From NCBI GenBank assembly GCA_963813355.1, contig CAWEYS010000023.1, positions 62,001 through 126,000 on the forward strand: a DNA stretch of 64,000 nucleotides. Direction: 5' to 3'. Each line of letters starts with the position of its first letter. Position 1 is the stretch's first letter. The position numbers were made by a program, and so were the translations under genes. The DNA is from DATAGF01 sp963813355. GTDB lineage: Bacteria; Actinomycetota; Thermoleophilia; Miltoncostaeales; Miltoncostaeaceae. The notes beneath the pieces are model-generated. The model did not search any database. It had not been told where the DNA came from and was given only the letters and a program-made list of their open reading frames with translations. Positions 43,877 through 52,312 of the stretch are shown here, one piece after another.

Positions 43877-45550
43877 GTGGCCTACGCGATATCCGGGGAG
43901 AGCCGGCGCTGGCCCGACGGGGTCGTGCCGTACGAGATGAGCCCCGACTTCGACGCCTCGCAGGCGCGGACGGTCTCGCGCGCCGTGGCCCACTGGAACC
44001 GCACCACGGTCATGCGCCTGCGCAAGCGGTCCAACGAGGACGACTTCGTGATCTTCGCCCCGGCCGACGACATCTGCCAGTCGCCCGTGGGCCGCCAGGG
44101 GGGCGGCCAGACGATCGGCTGCGCCGTGGGCGACGGCTTCACGACGGGCAGCGTGATCCACGAGATCGGGCATTCCGTGGGCTACTTCCACGAGCAGCAG
44201 CGGCCCGACCGCGACCAGTTCGTGGACATCCGCGAGGAGAACATCGAGGCCGGCAAGGAGCACAACTTCGAGATCCACCTGGGCGGGATCATCCTCGGGC
44301 CCTACGACTACGGCTCGATCATGCACTACCCGCGCGACGCCTTCTCGAGCAACGGCGACACCCGGGTGCCGCTGGAGGACGTGCCGATCGGCCAGCGCGA
44401 CGGGCTGAGCGAGCGCGACCGGAGCGGCATCAACGTGCTGTACGAGGCGCCGCACCTCGTCGTGGCCTGGGAGGACGACCAGCGCGAGAGCGGGCACGCC
44501 CAGGTGCTCTGGGCCGGGCTCAGCCGCTGGGGCAAGTACTGCTGGGGGCCGCTGCGGGCGGGCGGCGGGCGGGGCCCGAACGTGGACATGGACCAGGACC
44601 GCACGTGCGTGGTCGTCTGGCACGAGGGCGGCGGCGAGTCGGAGGTGCGGGCGCGCTGCATGACGGTGGACGGCGCCGACCGGTTCGACGAGCTCACCGT
44701 CTCGTCCGGGGCCGGTCAACACGAGCACCCCGACGTCGCGATGACGCCCAACGGCGAGTTCGCGGTCGTCTGGCAGACCGCCCTCGGGCAGGGGCGCCAG
44801 GAGATCCGGGCGCGCAAGCTCTACCGCGACGGCTCCGAGCAGGTGCCCGAGCTCGTCGTGAGCGACGGCGCGGCGGGCGTGCCGGGGGCGCCGGCGATCG
44901 ACATGGACCTGCGGGGGAACTTCGTGGTCGTCTGGGGCGAGCTCGTGGACGAGGACCTCGCCGTCCGGGCCCGCGGCTTCGACTCGGGCGGCGGCGAGCG
45001 CTTCGGCACCATCACGGTGGCCTCGGGCCTCGGCGACCAGGACGTGTTCCCGCGGGTCGGCGTGGCCGGCGACGGGTCGTTCGCCGTCGTCTGGGAGGTC
45101 GGAGTGCGCGACCTGCGCCTGCGGCGCTTCGACGTCCGCGGCCAGGAGACGTTCGGCGAGATCGCCGTCAACGCGGCCCCGCCGGGCGCGCAGCTGCTGG
45201 GCGACGTCGCCGCGACGCCCGGCTGGGGCTTCGACGTCGTCTGGACCGACGACCGCAACGAGAACCGGATCGGGCAGATCCGCGCCCGCACGTTCCTGAT
45301 GGACGGCACGGAGGGGCTGGCCGAGTTCACGGTCAACCCGCGCGGCGGCGGCGAGCAGCTGCGCCCGCGCGTCGCCGTCAACGGCCAGTTCCGGCGCTAC
45401 GTGGTCTGGGAGGACGACGAGGACCGCAACGGCAAGTTCCAGATCCACGCCCGCGGCGTCGACCGCTTCGAGGAGGCCTTCCTCCGCACGCTGACGGTCA
45501 ACCGGGCCTGGCGGGGCCAGCAGCGCCGCCCGGCGGTCGCCACCCGCTGA
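43877..45550 (+). CDS. Astacin-family zinc protease with C-terminal beta-propeller-like repeats (557 aa)
   Basis: Residues 1-190 are an M12A astacin domain: opening WPDGVVPYEM, zinc site HEIGHSVGYFHE (H95, E96, H99, H105, then E106) and Met-turn GSIMHYP (M149). From about 195 to the end come six to seven repeats of about 50 residues of the form PxVAxxxxGxFxVVWE followed by xIRAR; this suggests a propeller or similar beta fold. No signal peptide or propeptide is visible, odd for an astacin. GTG 43877 is the only reasonable start; upstream in-frame DNA gives no signal sequence. Confidence 0.9.
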   Translation: MAYAISGESRRWPDGVVPYEMSPDFDASQARTVSRAVAHWNRTTVMRLRKRSNEDDFVIFAPADDICQSPVGRQGGGQTIGCAVGDGFTTGSVIHEIGHSVGYFHEQQRPDRDQFVDIREENIEAGKEHNFEIHLGGIILGPYDYGSIMHYPRDAFSSNGDTRVPLEDVPIGQRDGLSERDRSGINVLYEAPHLVVAWEDDQRESGHAQVLWAGLSRWGKYCWGPLRAGGGRGPNVDMDQDRTCVVVWHEGGGESEVRARCMTVDGADRFDELTVSSGAGQHEHPDVAMTPNGEFAVVWQTALGQGRQEIRARKLYRDGSEQVPELVVSDGAAGVPGAPAIDMDLRGNFVVVWGELVDEDLAVRARGFDSGGGERFGTITVASGLGDQDVFPRVGVAGDGSFAVVWEVGVRDLRLRRFDVRGQETFGEIAVNAAPPGAQLLGDVAATPGWGFDVVWTDDRNENRIGQIRARTFLMDGTEGLAEFTVNPRGGGEQLRPRVAVNGQFRRYVVWEDDEDRNGKFQIHARGVDRFEEAFLRTLTVNRAWRGQQRRPAVATR

Positions 45551-45555
45551 GGGAT

Positions 45556-45577
45556 CCGTGCGCCGCCGAGCGCACGG
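45556..45577 (+). terminator. Hairpin after the astacin gene
   Basis: CCGTGCGC and GCGCACGG form a perfect 8-bp stem with a 6-base loop, five bases after the stop. No T run follows. Confidence 0.5.
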
Positions 45578-45641
45578 GAACTGAAGTTATGTCGAGTTAT
45601 GGGAGATGCCCTGACCGGGCCCGCTCCCCCTCTGCGGCCCG

Positions 45642-46019
45642 CTATCGCCCCGGTCGCGGAGGCAGCTGCTGGACCGACCAGGCGTTGCCGTCCGGGTCGG
45701 TGAAGAAGACGAACGAGCCCCACGGAAACGTCTGCACGTCGCTCACGGGCACGCCGCGGCCGGCGAGCTCGGCGTGGGCGGCCTCGGCGTCGTCCACGAC
45801 GACCTGGATCGCGGCCGAGCCGGGCGGCTTGTCGGTGAGCCCCTCGCCGATGGCGATCGAGCAGGCCGAGCCGGGCGGCGTCAGCTGCACGAAGCGCAGG
45901 CCCTCCTCCTGCACCACGTGGTCCATGTCCAGGGTGAAGCCCGCGTTCTCCGTGTAGAAGGCCAGCGCGCGGTCCACGTCGGAGACCGGCACCGGGATGA
46001 GCTGGATGCGGAAATCCAC
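45642..46019 (-). CDS. VOC-family (glyoxalase/bleomycin-resistance fold) protein (125 aa)
   Basis: One vicinal-oxygen-chelate module: strand-helix PVPVSDVDRALAFYTENAGF, then VQLTPPGSACSIAIG, and the second beta-alpha-beta half AIQVVVDDAEAAHAELAGRG ending FVFFTDPDGNAWSVQQLP. Metal ligand placement fits a dimeric VOC protein, but the substrate is unknown. GTG 46019 is seven bases from a minus-strand TAGGGT and 28 bases from the divergent gene. Confidence 0.9.
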   Translation of the reverse strand: MDFRIQLIPVPVSDVDRALAFYTENAGFTLDMDHVVQEEGLRFVQLTPPGSACSIAIGEGLTDKPPGSAAIQVVVDDAEAAHAELAGRGVPVSDVQTFPWGSFVFFTDPDGNAWSVQQLPPRPGR

Positions 46020-46026
46020 GGCAGCG

Positions 46027-46036
46027 ACCCTATAGC
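46027..46036. promoter_or_regulatory. Overlapping divergent -10 boxes for the VOC and MBL-like genes
   Basis: ACCCTA (46027-46032) is TAGGGT on the minus strand, seven bases before the VOC start; TATAGC (46031-46036) on the plus strand lies ten bases before GTG 46047. The two boxes share the central TA. Both genes would be leaderless or nearly so. Confidence 0.55.
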
Positions 46037-46046
46037 CTCCGCGCCC

Positions 46047-46805
46047 GTGCGCCTCACGCTCCTGCGCCACGCGACCCTCCGGGTGGAGACCGGCGGGCAG
46101 GTTCTCCTGGTCAACCCGATGCTCGACGCACCGGGGGCGCGGGCGCCGGTGCGCGGGACCCCCCAGGAGCGGCCCAACCCGCTGGTGCCGCTGCCCGTCG
46201 GCGTGCGCGAGGCCGTCAACGGCGTGGGCGCCGCGCTGGTCACCCACACCCACGTCAACCACCTCGACGCGGCGGGGGTGACGGCGCTGATCCCCCTGGG
46301 ACTGCCGGTCTTCTGCCAGCCCGAGGATCTCGACGACCTCGGCCAGCTCGGGCTCGACCTGCGCCCGCTGCCCCGCGGCGAGCCGGTCGCGTGGGAGGGG
46401 CTCACGATCCACCGCACCGGCGGCCGCCACGGGCGCGAGGAGGCGATGGTGCAGGGCCTCGGCCCCGTGAGCGGCTTCGTCGTCGCCGCCGACGGCGAGC
46501 CGACGGTGTACGTCGCCGGCGACACGGTCTGGTGCCCCGAGGTGGCGGAGGCCATCGGCGCCCACCGCCCGGACGTGATCGTGGTGAACGCCGGCGGCGC
46601 CCGCTTCCTCGAGGGCGGGACCGTCACGATGGAGGCCGCCGACGTGGCGGCCGTCGCCGAGGCGGCCCCCGGGGCGCGGGTGGTCGCGGTCCACATGGAG
46701 GCGATCAACCACTGCCTCGAGACCCGCGCCGACCTGGCCGCCGCGCTGGGCGGGGACGGCGCCGCCGGACGGGTGGCGATCCCGGCGGACGGCGAGAGCC
46801 TCTGA
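46047..46805 (+). CDS. Metallo-beta-lactamase-like hydrolase, UlaG/YtnP-like (252 aa)
   Basis: The MBL metal motif is altered to THTHVNHLD (Asn where most have Asp), with the later ligands VYVAGDTVWCPE and VVAVHMEAINHC. The opening RLTLLRHATLRVETGGQVLLVNP with Met-Leu-Asp is that of the L-ascorbate-6-phosphate-lactonase-like group. The reaction is unknown. GTG 46047 is supported by the -10 box upstream. Confidence 0.85.
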   Translation: MRLTLLRHATLRVETGGQVLLVNPMLDAPGARAPVRGTPQERPNPLVPLPVGVREAVNGVGAALVTHTHVNHLDAAGVTALIPLGLPVFCQPEDLDDLGQLGLDLRPLPRGEPVAWEGLTIHRTGGRHGREEAMVQGLGPVSGFVVAADGEPTVYVAGDTVWCPEVAEAIGAHRPDVIVVNAGGARFLEGGTVTMEAADVAAVAEAAPGARVVAVHMEAINHCLETRADLAAALGGDGAAGRVAIPADGESL

Positions 46806-46884
46806 GCGGGGCCTGACCGCGGCCTGGACGCGGGCGGGCCGCGGGGAGAGAGTTGGGCGCGCACACCGGGCGAAAGGGAGAACG

Positions 46885-47244
46885 ATGGCCTCCAAGCACG
46901 CGGCAGCGGTCGACATCATCAACCGGGCTCATCACCGGCGTGAGCCGAACGAGCTGCTGGACCTGCTCGCCGACGACGCCGAGTACGTCCGCTACGACAT
47001 GAACAACCTCGGGAGCCCGAGCACCACGTCGGGCAAGGACGAGATCGCCGTCATGATCGAGGACGTCTTCACCCGCGACATGACGCACGAGGTGCGCGAG
47101 GTGGTCGTCGGCGAGGGCCGGATCTCCTACATGGTCCTGTGCGAGTACCCGGACGGCAAGCGGGTCGTGGGCTCGTACGTCTGCGACCTCGACGACGCCG
47201 GGCAGATCACGCGCATCGTCGAGCACGTCAGCTGGGACGAGTAG
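46885..47244 (+). CDS. SnoaL/NTF2-like fold protein (119 aa)
   Basis: A helix-then-curved-sheet pattern (HAAAVDIINRAHHRREPNEL, LLADDAEYVRYDM, VGSYVCDLDDAGQITRIVEH) fits the SnoaL-like fold used by small isomerases, dehydratases and ligand binders. ATG 46885 has GAAAGGGAGA seven bases upstream. The TetR-type gene follows after 13 bases and may have been its regulator. Confidence 0.82.
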   Translation: MASKHAAAVDIINRAHHRREPNELLDLLADDAEYVRYDMNNLGSPSTTSGKDEIAVMIEDVFTRDMTHEVREVVVGEGRISYMVLCEYPDGKRVVGSYVCDLDDAGQITRIVEHVSWDE

Positions 47245-47257
47245 GAGCCCGGCCCGC

Positions 47258-47850
47258 CTGGCGCGCACCCGTCCCCCACTCACCCGCGAGGCCGTCCTCG
47301 ACGCCGCCCTGCGGCTGATCGACCGGTCGGGCCTGGACGCGTGCACGATGCGCGCCGTCGCGGGCGACCTCGGGGTCGAGGCGATGTCGCTCTACTGGCA
47401 CGTCGACGGCAAGGAGGCGCTGCTGGACGGCGTCGTGGAGCGGCTCCTGGCCGAGGTGGACCCCGCCCCTCCCCCCGGCGACTGGCGCGCCGGGCTGGAC
47501 GCGTTCGCGCGCGACTACCGCGCCGTCGCGCTGCGCCACGCCCGCGCCGTGCCGCTGCTCGCCTCGCGGGCGGCCGCGGCGTACGCGGCCGCCGGGCGGA
47601 TGGCCGCCGGCGGCATCGCCGCCCTCGAGGACGCCGGCTTCGACCGCCCACGGCGATCGGGCGGCCCGCACCGTGGCGCGCTACGTGGTGGGCTTCACCC
47701 TGGCCGAGGCGGGCGCGCCGCCCCCGCCCGCGGCCCGGCGACCTGCCGCCCGCCCTGGCCGAGCTCCTCGACGCCGTCGCCCCGACCCCGGAGCTCACCC
47801 GCCTCGCCTCGACGGCCTCGAGGCGCGCCAGGAGGTCGCGGCCGGCATGA
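47258..47850 (+). pseudogene. TetR-family repressor, CTG start, frameshifted and 3'-truncated
   Basis: The N-terminal helix-turn-helix is intact (REAVLDAALRLIDRSGLDAC, VAGDLGVEAMSLYWHVDGKE), closest to the tetracycline-repressor group. The frame then changes near 47655, 47735 and 47800; continuing pieces in other frames read RTVARYVVGFTLAEAG and DLPPALAELLDAVAPTPELT. The conserved protein begins TRPPLTREAVLDAA, preceded only by CTG 47258 (GGAG ten bases before it). After about 47820 the homology stops without a proper C-terminus. Three indels in 150 bases suggest decay. Confidence 0.75.
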
Positions 47851-47900
47851 TCCGCTGCCCCAGGCCCTCGGGCATCACCAGGTCGTGGAGGTCGACGGCG

Positions 47901-47915
47901 CCTTACGACGTAAGG
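47901..47915. promoter_or_regulatory. TetR-type operator-like palindrome
   Basis: CCTTAC-GAC-GTAAGG is a perfect 6-bp inverted repeat with a 3-base spacer, AT-richer than its surroundings and of the form many TetR proteins bind. It lies just past the decayed tetR gene and 8 bases beyond the 3' end of the convergent secreted-protein gene, where no promoter is expected. It may be what remains of a deleted target gene's promoter. Confidence 0.45.
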
Positions 47916-47922
47916 GTACAGG

Positions 47923-48834
47923 TCAGCGCGGGCGGTTGCGCAGGCCCGTCGTGTCCACCGCCTCGAAGTCGCGGCCCGTGAGGCGCCCCAGGCCGTGGAG
48001 GTCGTCGTCGTCCCACCGCCGGTCCGGCGCGCCCGTGACGTACCACGGCGAGCCGTTGTCGGCGAGGATCATCCCGTAGCGCTTCAGCGCGAGCGCGACG
48101 GCCCGCGCCTGGGGCCCCAGGCCCGCCAGGGACACCGCCCTCCGCAGCCGCACGCGCAGGCCCATCGGCGGCAGGGCCGGGTCGGACGAGTCGCTCGCGG
48201 CGTGGCGCGCGGGGTACACGTAGGCGCGCCGGGTCTCCGGGGCCGTGAACCGCAGCGCGTGGCCGATGCCGCCGCCCGCGACCTCGTCGTAGCGCGCGAG
48301 GCCGGGCAGGATCGGCAGCCCGGCGGCGTCGGCGCTCGTCCAGCCGGCCGGGCGCAGCCGGTTCGAGCGGAGGTCGAACACGGCGCCCGAGCCGGCGCTC
48401 CAGGCGCCCCCGGCGCCGCGCTGCGCCGCGAACAGCTCGTAGAGCCGGCAGGCGTCGCGGTCGAGCATCAGCAGGTGGCGGTCCGAGCCGCCCTCGATCC
48501 GGGGCCGCGCGGGGATCGGGTAGCGCACCCGGTCAGATTCGCTGGCGTACTCGAACCGTACCGCCCGCCGCGGCGTGGAGCGGCGCACGACGTTGATGGG
48601 GATCCCGTAGCGGCCGGCGGCGCTGAAGTCCGGGTGGAGCCCGGCGTCGAGCCCGATCGAGGCGGTCAGGAGGTCGGAGTCGGCCCGCACCGGCAGGCGG
48701 TCAACCCGCGCGTTCCAGACGTTGCCGGGCGGCAGTATCGGGCAGCCGGGCGCGCCCGGCAGGGGCGCGCCGAGCGCCGTTCCCGCGCCCGCGAGCAGCG
48801 CGAGGGCGGCGAGGAGGGCGGCGCGGCGCGGCAT
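47923..48834 (-). CDS. Secreted protein of unknown function (303 aa)
   Basis: A clear signal peptide (PRRAALLAALALLAGAGTALG, residues 2-22) is followed by CPILPPGNVWNARVDRLPV, then mixed beta segments with motifs such as GIPINVV, RHLLMLDRDACRLYELF, and APETRRAYVYPARHAASDSS. The closing part GMILADNGSPWYVTGAPDRR is conserved in a set of bacterial exported proteins I remember only as uncharacterised. ATG 48834 is chosen because the signal peptide follows at once; a -10-like GATACT lies six bases upstream on the minus strand. Confidence 0.82.
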   Translation of the reverse strand: MPRRAALLAALALLAGAGTALGAPLPGAPGCPILPPGNVWNARVDRLPVRADSDLLTASIGLDAGLHPDFSAAGRYGIPINVVRRSTPRRAVRFEYASESDRVRYPIPARPRIEGGSDRHLLMLDRDACRLYELFAAQRGAGGAWSAGSGAVFDLRSNRLRPAGWTSADAAGLPILPGLARYDEVAGGGIGHALRFTAPETRRAYVYPARHAASDSSDPALPPMGLRVRLRRAVSLAGLGPQARAVALALKRYGMILADNGSPWYVTGAPDRRWDDDDLHGLGRLTGRDFEAVDTTGLRNRPR

Positions 48835-48855
48835 CGGCGCAGTATCGCGTGCCTC

Positions 48856-48861
48856 TAGAGT
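48856..48861 (+). promoter_or_regulatory. -10 box TAGAGT of the LLM oxidoreductase gene (leaderless)
   Basis: Seven bases before GTG 48869. The divergent secreted-protein gene starts only 34 bases away with its own box on the other strand. Confidence 0.55.
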
Positions 48862-48868
48862 TGGCGTC

Positions 48869-50029
48869 GTGCGCATGACGTTCGGCGTCTTCCTCGCCCC
48901 CTACCACCAGCCCGGCCAGAACCCGACGCTGGCCCTGGAGCGGGATCTCGAGCTGATCCAGCTCCTCGACCGGCTCGGGTTCGACGAGGCCTGGGTCGGC
49001 GAGCACCACAGCACCGGCTGGGAGACCATCGCCTCGCCGGAGCTCTTCCTGGCGGTCGCGGCCGAGCGCACGCGCCACATCCGCCTCGGGACCGGCGTGG
49101 TCAGCCTCCCCTACCACCACCCGCTGATGGTCGCCGACCGGATCGTGCAGCTCGACCACATGACCCGCGGGCGGGTCAACTTCGGCGTCGGCCCCGGCGG
49201 GCACCTCACCGACGCCCGCATGCTGGGCATCGAGCCGGCGCGCCTGCGGCCGATGATGGCCGAGGCGCTCGACGTGATCGTGCGCCTGCTCACCGATCCC
49301 GAGCCCTTCTCGTACCGGTCGGACTGGTTCTCGCTGACCGACGCCGTGCTCCAGCTGCGGCCCTACCAGGACCCGTACCCCCCGCTGGCGGTCACCAGCA
49401 TGGAGTCGCCGGCGGGAATGGTGCTCGCCGGGCGCCACGGCGCCGGCGTGCTCTCGCTGAGCGTCGCCCGCGGTCCGCGCGGGCCGATCGACCTGCGCGC
49501 GCACTGGCGGGTGGCCGAGGAGGCCGCCGAGCAGGCCGGCCGGACCGTGCGCCGCGAGGAGTGGCGCCTGGTCGTGCCGCTGCACCTGGCCGAGACGCGC
49601 CGCCAGGCGCTCGACGAGGCGCGCGACGGCGGCGCGGCCCACGTGCTCGACTACACCGAGGGCGTGACCGGGCGCCCTCCGCCCGTCCCCGGCCCCCGCG
49701 ACCGCGTGGTCGACCAGATGGTCGAGGCCGGCGCCTGGGTGATCGGCACGCCGGACGACGCGATCGCCGCGATCGAGCGCCTGCAGGAGCGCTCGGGCGG
49801 CTTCGGCGGCCTCCTGGTGGTCGGGCACGAGTGGGCCCCGCCCGAGGCGACGGCCCGCAGCTGGGAGCTGCTGGCGCGCGACGTGGCGCCCCGCTTCCAG
49901 GGCTCCCTCGCGGGGATCGAGGCGTCCAACGCGGTCGCCCGCGCCAGCGCCCCGCGCACGGGCGAGGAGCGGGTCGCCGCGGTCGAGGCCGCTCAGCGCG
50001 CGTACGAGGTCGACCGGGCGGGCTCGTAG
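48869..50029 (+). CDS. LLM-class flavin-dependent oxidoreductase (386 aa)
   Basis: Bacterial-luciferase-like TIM barrel. FGVFLAPYHQPG, LGFDEAWVGEHH, RLGTGVVSLPYHHPLMVADR and GRVNFGVGPGGHLTDARM are the standard motifs of this superfamily, which uses FMNH2 or F420 to oxidise alkanes, aldehydes, sulfonates and similar compounds. Cofactor and substrate cannot be told from the sequence. The start GTG 48869 gives the normal N-terminus one residue before MTFGVF. Confidence 0.92.
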   Translation: MRMTFGVFLAPYHQPGQNPTLALERDLELIQLLDRLGFDEAWVGEHHSTGWETIASPELFLAVAAERTRHIRLGTGVVSLPYHHPLMVADRIVQLDHMTRGRVNFGVGPGGHLTDARMLGIEPARLRPMMAEALDVIVRLLTDPEPFSYRSDWFSLTDAVLQLRPYQDPYPPLAVTSMESPAGMVLAGRHGAGVLSLSVARGPRGPIDLRAHWRVAEEAAEQAGRTVRREEWRLVVPLHLAETRRQALDEARDGGAAHVLDYTEGVTGRPPPVPGPRDRVVDQMVEAGAWVIGTPDDAIAAIERLQERSGGFGGLLVVGHEWAPPEATARSWELLARDVAPRFQGSLAGIEASNAVARASAPRTGEERVAAVEAAQRAYEVDRAGS

Positions 50030-50127
50030 GCTTCCCGGGCCCATGCGCGTAACGGCTCTGTGACAGATGCCCGCCCCGGGGGTCCCGGGGCTTGAGTAAC
50101 GGGGCCCGATGGCCGACACCTCAGGTG

Positions 50128-50922
50128 ATGGCCTCGACGGCCCCGACCCTCTCCCCCTCCCCGACGATCGGCGAGTTCCGGTCGTTCCGCCATCCGCTGG
50201 CGGACGGCACGTCAACCGAGGTCCACGTGGCCGCCTATCCGCGGCGGCGGGTGGCGATGAGCGTGGTCGCCCTCGGCGAGCCGGAGGCGCTCGAGAGCTG
50301 GTGCCGCCGGGCGGCGGTGGGCGACGCCCTCGTGGGCGGGTTCTTCGTCACGCCGGTGGGCACCCCGCTGGGGGAGCTGTGGGTCGGCGGCCTGCGCGTG
50401 CCGAGCGTGCCCTTCGACCCGCCGTCGGGGCCGGGCCGCTCGTGCGTGACGGTCAACGGGCGCCGGGTGCGGATCGACGGCCGCGGGCGCCTGCCGGCGG
50501 CGCCGCGCGGCGACCTGCTCCAGGCCGGGCCGCTGCTCGTGCGCCGTGGGCGCGCCGCCGTGCGCGACGGCGACGACCCCGAGGGCTTCTCGGCCGGGCG
50601 CGCGCAGTTCGACTCGGACATCTGCGACGGCCGCCACCCGCGCGCCGCCCTGGGCATCACCCGCCGCCACCTGCTGGCGGTGGTCTGCGACGGCCGCGCC
50701 CCCGGCGAGGCCGGCCTCACGCTGGGCGAGCTGGCGTCGCTGATGGCCGGGCTGGGCGCGCGGCGGGCCCTCAACCTGGACGGCGGGGGCTCGGCCGCCC
50801 TGGTCGTGGGCGGGCGCCTGCGCAACACGCCGCGCGAGGCCGAGGGCGTCGAGGTCCCCGGCGGCCGGCCTATCGCGACGGCGCTCGCGTTCGCCCCGCG
50901 CGCCGCCTCGCCGGGGGGCTAG
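50128..50922 (+). CDS. Phosphodiester glycosidase family (NAGPA-like) protein (264 aa)
   Basis: The C-terminal half has the NAGPA pattern: DLLQAGPLLVRRGR, a DxRxAxGI motif (DGRHPRAALGITRR), LLAVVCDGRAPGEAG, LTLGELASLMAGLGARRALN, then LDGGGSAALVVGG. Relatives remove N-acetylglucosamine from phosphodiester-linked glycans. No signal peptide is visible, so either it works inside or the start is wrong. ATG 50128 is preferred over TTG 50092. Its last 53 bases overlap the 3' end of the convergent glycosyltransferase gene. Confidence 0.87.
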   Translation: MASTAPTLSPSPTIGEFRSFRHPLADGTSTEVHVAAYPRRRVAMSVVALGEPEALESWCRRAAVGDALVGGFFVTPVGTPLGELWVGGLRVPSVPFDPPSGPGRSCVTVNGRRVRIDGRGRLPAAPRGDLLQAGPLLVRRGRAAVRDGDDPEGFSAGRAQFDSDICDGRHPRAALGITRRHLLAVVCDGRAPGEAGLTLGELASLMAGLGARRALNLDGGGSAALVVGGRLRNTPREAEGVEVPGGRPIATALAFAPRAASPGG

Positions 50923-52303
50923 CCACCTCCTCGTAGATCGCGACGACGCGCCGCGCGATCCCGGGCCATCCGAAGCGGCGCCGGGCGAGACGGCGCCCGT
51001 TGGCGCCCCTCAGCTCGCGCTCGCCCGGGTCGCTCACCGCCTCGACGAGCGCCGACGCCAGGGCGGCCTCGTCGCCGGGCGGGACCAGCCAGCCGGCGCG
51101 GGCCGGCGAGGCCGGGTCGGCGTCGATGAACGAGGGCGGCGCGCCGGCGTCGCCCGCGATCGGGGGCACGCCCATGGCCATCGCCTCGACGTAGACGAGG
51201 CCGAAGCGCTCGCCCGCGGACGGGACGGCGAGGACGTCGGCGGCCGCGAGCGCCCCCGGCAGCTGGTCGTGGCCGCCCCAGCCGGCGAGGAAGACCTCCT
51301 CGCCCCACCGCGACGCGGCCGCGACGTCGAAGGGGTGCTCCCCCTCCCACTCGCCCGGCGCCCCGCCCCACAGGACCAGCGGCAGCGGGCGCCCCAGCTC
51401 CTCGCGCGCCCGGGCGTGGGCGCGGACGAGCGTCGGGATCTCCTTGACCCTGGTGAAGCGGCCGACGAACAGCACCACCGGCGAGGCGGGGTCGGCCAGC
51501 GGCGCGAGCTGCTCCGGCGCGTAGCGCACCGCGCCGGGACGCACGTCGGCGGGCGACCAGCCGTGCGGGTCCTCGCAGAGCCGCCGGAGCCAGGTGGCGA
51601 CCCGCTCCTCGGCCGAGGCCCTGTGCCCGTCGAACAGCCCCAGGTCGACGCCGTTCGGCACGACCTCGACCGCGTCCGCGGGCAGGTCGAGCGCCGCCGT
51701 CGCCTCGATGCGCGCCGGCTCCGACCCCACGAGCACGCGCGTCGATCGCGCGGCCCAGCGGCGCATCCTGTCGGCCCACGCGGGGCCGTGCTCCCAGGGC
51801 GCCCCCGCCGCGATGGCCGCGAGCATCAGGAGCTCGGTGCCGTGCAGGTGGGTGATCACCGGCAGGTCCGGCCGCAGGCCGGCGAGCGCCTCGTGCACCG
51901 GGGTGAGGTGGTGGAGGTGGGCCACCTCGACGTCGTCCAGCACCCCCGGGGCGGCCAGGATGCGCCGCCACTCGCGGGCGAGGTGCTCGGCGGCCGCGTC
52001 GTCGAGGGAGGCCATGACGCGGTCGGGCGCCCCGGGCCGGTCCTCGTAGGACGGGTGCATGGGCGGCGAGGCGGCCTGGGGGTCCGGCGCGCCAAGGGCG
52101 GCGTCGTAGTCGACGGCCACCAGGTCGAGTCCGGCGAAGAAGTCGCGCGCGTCGCCGGGCCCGCCGGCGGGGCCCACCGACCCCGCGACCACGCGCGGCC
52201 GAAAGCGGCCGTCGCGGGCGACCTCGCGCGCGAGGTAGCGCACCACCTGGGCCGACCCGCCCCGCGGAAAGAACATCAGCGCCTGCAGGGCGACGGGGGC
52301 CAT
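50870..52303 (-). CDS. Glycosyltransferase family 4 (477 aa)
   Basis: GT-B fold enzyme. The donor domain holds VVLFVGRFTRVKEIPTLVRA, the LPGALAAADVLAVPS element and the E-x7-E motif (ERFGLVYVEAMAMGVPPIAG). The acceptor domain starts LQALMFFPRGGSAQVVRYLA. An insert of about 60 residues between 60 and 110 is longer than usual. Substrates unknown; it transfers a sugar from an NDP-sugar in the cytoplasm. It lies 9 bases after the DUF2079 gene, which suggests a joint role in envelope glycans. Confidence 0.93.
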   Translation of the reverse strand: MAPVALQALMFFPRGGSAQVVRYLAREVARDGRFRPRVVAGSVGPAGGPGDARDFFAGLDLVAVDYDAALGAPDPQAASPPMHPSYEDRPGAPDRVMASLDDAAAEHLAREWRRILAAPGVLDDVEVAHLHHLTPVHEALAGLRPDLPVITHLHGTELLMLAAIAAGAPWEHGPAWADRMRRWAARSTRVLVGSEPARIEATAALDLPADAVEVVPNGVDLGLFDGHRASAEERVATWLRRLCEDPHGWSPADVRPGAVRYAPEQLAPLADPASPVVLFVGRFTRVKEIPTLVRAHARAREELGRPLPLVLWGGAPGEWEGEHPFDVAAASRWGEEVFLAGWGGHDQLPGALAAADVLAVPSAGERFGLVYVEAMAMGVPPIAGDAGAPPSFIDADPASPARAGWLVPPGDEAALASALVEAVSDPGERELRGANGRRLARRRFGWPGIARRVVAIYEEVASPPARRRAGRTRAPSR

Positions 52304-52312
52304 GGCGCGGGA

